Below are positions 55,851-64,000 of a stretch of DNA of 64,000 nt, one piece after another. The first letter of the stretch is position 1; every line of letters starts with the position of its first letter. The DNA is from Pseudomonas hormoni (lineage in GTDB: Bacteria; Pseudomonadota; Gammaproteobacteria; Pseudomonadales; Pseudomonadaceae): the NCBI RefSeq assembly GCF_018502625.1, contig NZ_CP075566.1:1865001-1929000 (forward strand), written 5' to 3'. The notes under the pieces are model-generated. The model did not search any database. It was given only the letters and a program-made list of their open reading frames with translations, and was not told where the DNA came from. A program made the translations under genes and the position numbers.

Positions 55851-56294
55851 ATGAGGATCGAAGAACCGGAAGGCGAGTTGTTGAATATTCTTCATGATAT
55901 CAGTCCTTTGGAGTGGAGGAAGTATCAGCAACGCTATCCAGAAGTTAGGGTTGGCAATAGTTTCGAGCGTGAAGATCGTTCGGGATACCCTCCATATGTT
56001 GCGTTCAGATTTGAAAATGAGAGTGATGAGATCGTTAATAAGTTAAGGCTGGTCTTGGAAGGTTATCTTGGGAGGAGCGTGTGGCGACTCGTCTCGCATA
56101 AGCGAGATGGGCTTTCTGGAATAAACTGGATGATAGGGCCTGCCAGATTGTGGGAGATTAGTGAGGCTGCGGAGCAGGAGAATATGACTAAGGGTCAGTA
56201 TTTATCAAAATATGAACCATGGGTTGGTCCTGCTGCATATGATGACTTGCCTGGTCTTATTGAACATGTTAGCGATGCTTTTTCTACTCCTTAA
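55851..56294 (+). CDS. Putative immunity protein, 147 aa
   Basis: Starts four bases after the frameshifted gene. Soluble mixed alpha/beta protein (LLNILHDISPLEWRKYQQRY; YVAFRFENESDEIVNKLRLV; SGINWMIGPARLWEISEAAE). No family recognised; role inferred from the run of small AT-rich genes behind toxin fragments. Confidence 0.6.
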   Translation: MRIEEPEGELLNILHDISPLEWRKYQQRYPEVRVGNSFEREDRSGYPPYVAFRFENESDEIVNKLRLVLEGYLGRSVWRLVSHKRDGLSGINWMIGPARLWEISEAAEQENMTKGQYLSKYEPWVGPAAYDDLPGLIEHVSDAFSTP

Positions 56295-56314
56295 TTATTA
56301 GATAAAAAGTAAAA

Positions 56315-56542
56315 TTGGACGTAGATGAGTCGCTGCTCAATCAAAAATTAAGTTTGATAGACCTCCAAATATGTATTTTTGAGTTCGTTAATGCTATGTC
56401 TAGTTATATTTTGTGTGGGGTTTGTCTCGGTTCGATTAGCCCAACGAGGGCTGAAATCGAGTCAATATTTGGTTTCTGCTTCGAGGAGCGAGAAAGCTCA
56501 TATCAGGCCGACCTGTATGATATTTTCGGTGCGCTGAAATGA
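56315..56542 (+). CDS. Small hypothetical protein, 75 aa, in immunity-gene run
   Basis: TTG start without a clear ribosome site. The protein (LIDLQICIFEFVNAMSSYIL; RAEIESIFGFCFEERESSYQ) is helical. Its stop overlaps the next gene as ATGA, indicating coupling. Confidence 0.5.
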   Translation: MDVDESLLNQKLSLIDLQICIFEFVNAMSSYILCGVCLGSISPTRAEIESIFGFCFEERESSYQADLYDIFGALK

Positions 56543-57108
56543 GCCCCGTTAACTGGAATGCACCTATAGTTCCTGGGGTGACACTGGCAGGTGTTGAGTT
56601 AGGCATTGATTTGGTAGGATTTAAGACTTCTCTTAAAAATTTTTGTATTGATTCTGCGGGCGGGTTGTATAAATTTCCTGGAGCTCCTGTGCTTTTTCTC
56701 GATGTCACAGAACAATCAGGGCGAATATATTTTAAGTTTAGTATTGCTGATCTAGCTCTTACAGGTTGGTATCTTCAGTTTCCAGATTCGAAAATAGTTC
56801 TATCCGAAACTAGAGCGCTGGTGGTCGGTTTTTCGGATGGGAAGGCGTTCAATATATCCGTTTGGATGTTTGATTACTTTGATTCGTTAGGAAATGAGAA
56901 GTTTACATATTCATATCAAGGGTGCTTGCCGGAAGGTATTAGGCTTGGATCAAAAATTGGCGATGCAGCCTCCTGTTATGATCTGGTTTTTGATGAGGCT
57001 GAAGAGTGGTTTTACACGAAATCTGGCGGAGTGATTTTTGGAGGGGGAGGGATAGGTGATTTGGAGGAATCCAAGGATCAATTAGTATTTATGATCATGC
57101 TTGTTTAA
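56539..57108 (+). CDS. Putative immunity protein, 189 aa
   Basis: MSPVNWNAPIVPGVTLAGVELG begins a strand-rich soluble protein with SGRIYFKFSIADLALTGWYL and a Gly-rich end (GGVIFGGGGIGDLEE). The PGVTLAG-x(3)-G start recalls a class of small immunity proteins found behind Rhs and CDI toxins, but I cannot name the family. Coupled to the 75-residue protein upstream; the pair may act together. Confidence 0.6.
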   Translation: MSPVNWNAPIVPGVTLAGVELGIDLVGFKTSLKNFCIDSAGGLYKFPGAPVLFLDVTEQSGRIYFKFSIADLALTGWYLQFPDSKIVLSETRALVVGFSDGKAFNISVWMFDYFDSLGNEKFTYSYQGCLPEGIRLGSKIGDAASCYDLVFDEAEEWFYTKSGGVIFGGGGIGDLEESKDQLVFMIMLV

Positions 57109-57229
57109 CGCAGGATAAAATTCTAACGCGTGAGCAAGGGTAGACAGACAACGCGTATCTAAGTTGTGTGCAACGAGTTCCGTTGACGCGCCTGCAGTGT
57201 GAAAAGGCGATTGTCTAAACTCGCTACGT

Positions 57230-57260
57230 AAAACGGGCGACGCAAAAGGTCGCCCGTTTT
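57230..57260. terminator. Bidirectional terminator
   Basis: AAACGGGCGAC pairs with GTCGCCCGTTT, with A residues before and T residues after, between the immunity run and the convergent small gene. Confidence 0.8.
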
Positions 57261-57263
57261 CAT

Positions 57264-57536
57264 TCACTCCGCAGCCTGTGCCCGCAATCGGCGACCAATA
57301 ACATCCATCAAATCACAACCATCGCGCAACGGTATGACCAGCAGCTTGGAAAAGTCCGCCAGCACCACCGTGTCGCAACCAATCTCGGCGCGATAGGCAA
57401 TGTTCTCCAACACCTGCGTGACTGTGCGAATGCGGTAATCCGCCATCGCTTGCAGGACATCGAGCGGTGCTTGGGTATCAATGAGCAGAGAAGCCGGGAT
57501 CAGGTCGATTCCGGTGAGCGGCAAGTATCTTTCCAT
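57264..57536 (-). CDS. Small hypothetical protein, 90 aa
   Basis: ATG 57536 with GAGGATTCAACG upstream. The product (MERYLPLTGIDLIPASLLID; DYRIRTVTQVLENIAYRAEI; VVLADFSKLLVIPLRDGCDL) is a compact alpha/beta protein, probably conserved among Pseudomonas; function unknown. The frame extends upstream without a start site. Confidence 0.65.
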   Translation of the reverse strand: MERYLPLTGIDLIPASLLIDTQAPLDVLQAMADYRIRTVTQVLENIAYRAEIGCDTVVLADFSKLLVIPLRDGCDLMDVIGRRLRAQAAE

Positions 57537-58129
57537 CGTTGAATCCTCGTTTAGTTTGCTGAGACCGCCAGCAGATCGTCGCCAAACGAAATGGGTGGCA
57601 GCTGTACGCAGGTTGGCGAACCGGAAACGAGTAACCGGCAGACCCGAAGGTCTCCCGCGCACAACTGCCATAAAATAGCAGTTCTGCAGATGCGCGGGCG
57701 CCTGCAAATAAGCAGACAGCTCTCGCACTCGTTAGACAGGTCGCCAAACCCGGTCGCCATGTGGACGACGGGCGGACTATAAGCTTCATCGTTCCTGCGG
57801 TGCAAGGTGCATGATTCCGAGGTTGATGTAGGACTTTTACAGTGCGCCGCATTCAATGTATTTGGCGGGATGGAACAGCCAAAATCGCAATTTTCAGCTT
57901 ACGTTGATCCGCGCTATCGACGACCAGTCGCTGTTCGACTACCTGATGGACACCAAAACCGCAAAACAGGTGCTGGGGCCGCATTACACGAAAAAAACAA
58001 GAACTCCTGCGCCCAAATGCAGCCATAGCCTTAAGAACGCTAATTCTTGAATCCGGCAATGGCGCAGTTCTTCACCTCTCGCCCAATCACGGATTCACGA
58101 CCGCAAGGCAGACCCCGTGAGGGCATTTG
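57537..58129. other. Intergenic stretch with a possible gene fragment
   Basis: About 590 bases. A plus-strand frame at 57856-58050 has a protein-like core (NRNFQLTLIRAIDDQSLFDY, MDTKTAKQVLGPHYT) but no ribosome site, so it may be a remnant. The minus-strand side is the leader of the small 90-residue gene. Confidence 0.35.
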
Positions 58130-59320
58130 ATGAACCCACACCTGAACTTCGGCATTGAAGAGGAATACTTCATCACTGACCTGCGCACCCGGCGCATGTC
58201 GGAGCAGCCGCCCGGCGCAGCGATTGAGGCGTGCAAGACTGAATTGGGCCCGTGCTTTGCCTATGAGATGTTTAAAGGGCAGGTCGAAGTCGCTTCCCCC
58301 GTTTTTACTGACATTGCGCCAGCTGCGGAGTATCTGGGCGCAGTTCGCAAAGCGTTACGAAAAACCCTTGAACCCTATGGCCTGGGACTGCTCAGTGTCG
58401 GCAGCCATCCGCTGGCGGACTGGCGTCTGCAACAGGCCACAGAGCAGGACCATTTTCTTCAACTGTTCGAGGACTACCAGCGCGTAGCCCGGCGTAGCCT
58501 TCTGTCCGGTCTGCATGTGCATGTTGAAGTGCCGAGGCCTCTGGACCGAATTCGAGTGATGAACGAAGTCTTGCCGTGGCTGCCGTTTTTGCTGGCCTTG
58601 AGCAGCTCTTCACCGTTTTGGGACGGCGCCGACAGCGGCTTTGCGAGCTACCGGCAAACGGCTTGTGATGAATGGCCGCGGATGGGCATTCCGGAGTTCC
58701 TTGAGGATCAATCTGCCTATGACGCTTACGTTGCACTGCTGATCCGTACCGGGACTGTTCGGCAGGCTAGCGATATCTGGTGGGGTTTGCGGCCGGCGGT
58801 GAAGTATCCGACCCTGGAATTGCGGATGACGGATGCGTGTCCACGTCTGGATGATGCGTTGTGCATCGCCGCTTTTTTTCGCTTGGTGGTGGCGTATGCC
58901 ATTGATCAACCGCGTCCCGGATCTGCGTATTCGCAAACATCCCAATGGATACTCAAGGAAAACCGCTGGCGGGCGAAACGCTACGGAACTCGGGCGTCGT
59001 TCATTATTGAAGGCTACGACCGGCCGTTCTCCATGGAGCAGTGGCTGTTCATGGCTGAACAGATATTGGGCGATGCGGCGCGAACATTGGGCGCAGAGTC
59101 GGTTTTTGCTCACATCAGGCAAATGCTTCGTGAAGGCACCAGTGCGCAGCGACAACTTGGCGTCTATCAGCGAGCGTTGCGCAGCGGGGAAGATCTTCAG
59201 GCTGCACTTTCGCAGGTGGTGGACCAACTGCTGATGGAAACGTCGCAAGCGCCATCTTTCGATCAAAGGATCGCCGGCAGCGGCAATCCCGGCAGGGCAT
59301 TGACAGGACAGGTGATCTGA
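58130..59320 (+). CDS. ybdK: YbdK-type carboxylate-amine ligase (GCS2 family), 396 aa
   Basis: FGIEEEYFITDLRTRRM is the ATP/Mg-binding start of the family, with FKGQVEVASPVF, LLSVGSHPLADW, SGLHVHVEVP and TLELRMTDACP following. It forms gamma-glutamyl-cysteine weakly in E. coli; true physiological substrate uncertain. GAGGGCATTTG precedes ATG 58130. Confidence 0.88.
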   Translation: MNPHLNFGIEEEYFITDLRTRRMSEQPPGAAIEACKTELGPCFAYEMFKGQVEVASPVFTDIAPAAEYLGAVRKALRKTLEPYGLGLLSVGSHPLADWRLQQATEQDHFLQLFEDYQRVARRSLLSGLHVHVEVPRPLDRIRVMNEVLPWLPFLLALSSSSPFWDGADSGFASYRQTACDEWPRMGIPEFLEDQSAYDAYVALLIRTGTVRQASDIWWGLRPAVKYPTLELRMTDACPRLDDALCIAAFFRLVVAYAIDQPRPGSAYSQTSQWILKENRWRAKRYGTRASFIIEGYDRPFSMEQWLFMAEQILGDAARTLGAESVFAHIRQMLREGTSAQRQLGVYQRALRSGEDLQAALSQVVDQLLMETSQAPSFDQRIAGSGNPGRALTGQVI

Positions 59321-59437
59321 TCCGTATTTTTCTGCGAGATCTGCATCTGTTACGCATCAGGCCTGCGCCTCACAATGACAGCACGGTCCGCATTCGCAGT
59401 AGCCCTTGCACCGCATTCTCATTCCGTAGGAGGCTCC

Positions 59438-59521
59438 ATGGCCAAGATGTCCCTTTTCCTGGGTGGTTTTCTGCTGTTAACCCTTTTGATCGGTGCCCTG
59501 GCGACGATCTCTCCCACTTAG
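59438..59521 (+). CDS. 27-residue single-span membrane peptide
   Basis: TAGGAGGCTCC places a near-perfect ribosome site before ATG 59438. The peptide MAKMSLFLGGFLLLTLLIGA (first 20 residues) plus seven more ending SPT is one hydrophobic span with a short basic start. A terminator begins 27 bases after the stop, giving a compact stand-alone gene. Function unknown. Confidence 0.7.
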   Translation: MAKMSLFLGGFLLLTLLIGALATISPT

Positions 59522-59548
59522 TCCGTTTCGCCAGTCCGCAAAAAGCAC

Positions 59549-59579
59549 AACGCCTCCACTTGGGAGGCGTTGCAGTTTT
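59549..59579. terminator. Bidirectional terminator
   Basis: AACGCCTCC pairs with GGAGGCGTT; T residues follow on the plus strand and a TTTTT run on the minus strand, serving the small peptide gene and the convergent pump gene. Confidence 0.8.
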
Positions 59580-59605
59580 CAGCCCGATCAGATTTCGGGT
59601 TTTGT

Positions 59606-61135
59606 TCAATGCCCGTCCGCAAGCTGGTTCGTGGGTATCCGCAAAGAGCGCCAGGCTATCAACATCGCCATAGATGCCAAACCGAAAGTGACCCACGAAA
59701 CCAAACCGATACCGCCTTCGAATGCCCATGCCGCCTGCGCCATCAGCTCTCCCGCCTGGGCGCTCGACAAATCTGCGGCCACATTGTGCGCCCCCGATAA
59801 CGTCTCACTCGCCAGCACGGTCTGCACTTCGTTCAGAAACTCCGGCAGCTGCAATGCACTGCGGTAGTAGGCAGTGACAAGCCCGCCAAGTACGGTCGTC
59901 CCTAAAACCACACCCACTTCATAGGCCGTTTCGCTAATGGCTGACGCGGCACCTGCCTTTGCCGGTGGTGCGGCGGACAAAATCACATCATTGGACACCG
60001 TCGCGATCGCACCCACGCCAATGTTCAGCAACGCAAAAGCCACCACTAGAACGGTCAGGCTACTGCCCATGGTGGCGACCACCAAAAACGCTGCGCCAGC
60101 AAACGCCATCAAAATCGGTATCAGCACATGCACCTGTAATCGCTGTGCAACAGGCACGACCGCCATGCCTACTACAATCGCCAAGATCTGACCTGGGACC
60201 AACGCGAGGCTGGCACTCAAGGGCGACATCTGAAGAACGATTTGCAGGAACTGAGTGGTAAAGAATACGAAGCCGATGAGGAATGAGAGACTCATCAGAT
60301 TAATCAGCACTGAACCGCTGAAGGTGCCGTTGCGGAATAGGCTCAAATCCATAAGCGGCACCGGCAGACGCAACTGTCGACGTACAAACATCCAACCCGC
60401 TACTGCGCCTGCTGCGAAGGCAGTCACCGCCATCCAATCGAAACTATGACTGGCACTGTGTTTAATGCCGTAAACGATAGCGCCAAGAGCAACCATCGAT
60501 TGCAGAATGCTTACCGGATCCAGCGGTCCTGAAGCATCTCGCTCGGACTCAGGCAATAACACCGGTCCCAATATCAGCAGTGGCACCAGCACGGGTACCG
60601 CCAACAGGAAAATCGACCCCCAACTAAAGAATTCCAGCAACACCCCACCCACCAAAGGACCGAGTGCCGAGCCGACCGTCAACGTCGTAGCCCAGATCGC
60701 GACTGCTAGTCTGCGTTCTTCTCGATCCTCGAACACCGAACGTATCAACGCCAACGTTGAGGGCATCAGCATCGCACCGAAAATACCCATACAAGCTCGC
60801 CCGGCAATCAGTTGCACGGCGGAATCGGAATACGCGGTCAGCACCGACACAATGGCAAAACCCAAGGACCCGGTCAGCAACAACTTACGATGACCGATTC
60901 GATCTCCCAGGCTACCCATCGAGACCAGCAATCCCGCCAGCACCAGCGAATAGGCATCGATCATCCACAACTGCTGGCTAGCACTCGGACGCAGGGCCTC
61001 GGCAATCTTTGGTAACGCGAATCCAAGTACCGTATTGTCAACGGTCACCAGCAACACTGGCAGCATCAGTACGCTTAAGCCTAACCAGCGTATTGATCTC
61101 GATCCGCGGTGTGTCGCATCACTTATTAGTGCCAT
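59606..61135 (-). CDS. DHA2 MFS efflux transporter, SmvA-like, 509 aa
   Basis: VTVDNTVLGFALPKIAEAL (TM1), GSLGDRIGHRKLLLTGSL (motif A), ACMGIFGAMLMPSTLALIRS and GSALGPLVGGVLLEFFSWG (motif C) give a 14-span drug:proton antiporter of the SmvA/QacA branch, which exports quaternary ammonium compounds and dyes. AAGGAG precedes ATG 61135. No TetR regulator is adjacent. Confidence 0.85.
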   Translation of the reverse strand: MALISDATHRGSRSIRWLGLSVLMLPVLLVTVDNTVLGFALPKIAEALRPSASQQLWMIDAYSLVLAGLLVSMGSLGDRIGHRKLLLTGSLGFAIVSVLTAYSDSAVQLIAGRACMGIFGAMLMPSTLALIRSVFEDREERRLAVAIWATTLTVGSALGPLVGGVLLEFFSWGSIFLLAVPVLVPLLILGPVLLPESERDASGPLDPVSILQSMVALGAIVYGIKHSASHSFDWMAVTAFAAGAVAGWMFVRRQLRLPVPLMDLSLFRNGTFSGSVLINLMSLSFLIGFVFFTTQFLQIVLQMSPLSASLALVPGQILAIVVGMAVVPVAQRLQVHVLIPILMAFAGAAFLVVATMGSSLTVLVVAFALLNIGVGAIATVSNDVILSAAPPAKAGAASAISETAYEVGVVLGTTVLGGLVTAYYRSALQLPEFLNEVQTVLASETLSGAHNVAADLSSAQAGELMAQAAWAFEGGIGLVSWVTFGLASMAMLIAWRSLRIPTNQLADGH

Positions 61136-61459
61136 GGTTAAAACTCCTTACTGGACACAAAAAAATTCACGGGACATTTTTCTATGCACCCGTGAAACGT
61201 TTCCTACGCGCTTCCTTGGCGAGGACTAATCAGCTCGGCAGCTCCAGAAACCTGAAGAAAACCATGTCTCAACGTGAAAACAGTTTGTTTCTATAACTTC
61301 GTGTGACTCCAATTCAAATCACAAATCGTGTCATCTTGTATCAGCGGAATAGCTCGGAATATTACTTAGAGCGAATGTAGGAACTAGACTTCAGATATGA
61401 GAAAGAAAAACGCCCCGAACAAGTCGGGGCGTTTGTTTAGGCATTTAAAGTCCGTTGTC
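61136..61459. other. Intergenic stretch between pump and katG
   Basis: About 320 bases holding the pump promoter and, at 61404-61437, the katG terminator. Nothing else recognised. Confidence 0.4.
61404..61437 (-). terminator. Rho-independent terminator of katG
   Basis: On the minus strand ACGCCCCGA/TCGGGGCGT forms the stem and TTTTTC follows, about 22 bases after the katG stop. Confidence 0.85.

Positions 61460-64000
<2,541 letters not shown>

Overview
The window is a piece of a Pseudomonas chromosome, most likely the P. fluorescens group. The evidence is the housekeeping gene set (ilvD, mqo, actP with its DUF485 partner, katG, a DUF6124 protein, a SmvA-like MFS pump), GC-rich codon use from about 22.4 kb onward, and Pseudomonas REP doublets. 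The calls come from reading the sequence and translated frames; no database search was run.

1-22.2 kb is an accessory island of mixed base composition. It opens with the 3' end of a Ski2-like helicase. Then come a fragment of an Mrr-type restriction enzyme, a WYL-domain protein, and a very large NACHT-type STAND ATPase (4352-8695) ending in a PD-(D/E)xK-like nuclease domain, which is the best defence candidate. From 8.7 to 13 kb lie small genes, many broken: two MbcA/ParS-type (DUF2384) antitoxin genes with stops or frameshifts, a DUF7693-like gene with an internal stop, and two copies of a small paralogous family. A roughly 165-bp tandem repeat (13.4-13.8 kb) precedes an AT-rich stretch and a recombinase locus (14.5-21.7 kb). 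That locus has three large tyrosine-recombinase-like proteins alternating with two small helical proteins in tight overlap, after a truncated recombinase and a small putative core-binding protein. It resembles the ginABCD module of GInt islands or Tn554/RIT trios but has an extra small gene. The right edge of the island is close to 22.2 kb, where a 46-codon tail of a GC-rich gene resumes.

22.3-34.2 kb is core-like: an NTF2-like secreted protein, a small HhH protein, a DUF72 protein, a chemoreceptor, ilvD and mqo. A cluster of a GNAT/FemAB-like protein, a GT61 glycosyltransferase, a 2-oxoglutarate oxygenase-like protein and a DapF paralogue with one catalytic Cys replaced follows. At 34.2-35.9 kb is a broken T6SS PAAR-effector gene (PAAR nearly all deleted) with its putative immunity gene, next to a stray fragment of an mqo gene.

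36-51 kb holds transporters and small-molecule metabolism: three MFS transporters, a PdxA-like dehydrogenase paired with a fluoroacetate-dehalogenase-like hydrolase, the DUF485-ActP acetate system, cytochrome b561, two nitronate monooxygenases, a MOSC protein and two related LysR regulators. A diguanylate cyclase and a GH13 trehalose-synthase-like enzyme follow.

54.4-57.1 kb is the remains of a two-partner secretion/CDI locus: the 5' part of a tpsB gene is joined directly to the last codons of a toxin gene, followed by a run of small putative immunity genes, one with a poly-A frameshift. The window ends with a YbdK-type carboxylate-amine ligase, a 27-residue membrane peptide, a DHA2 pump and katG.
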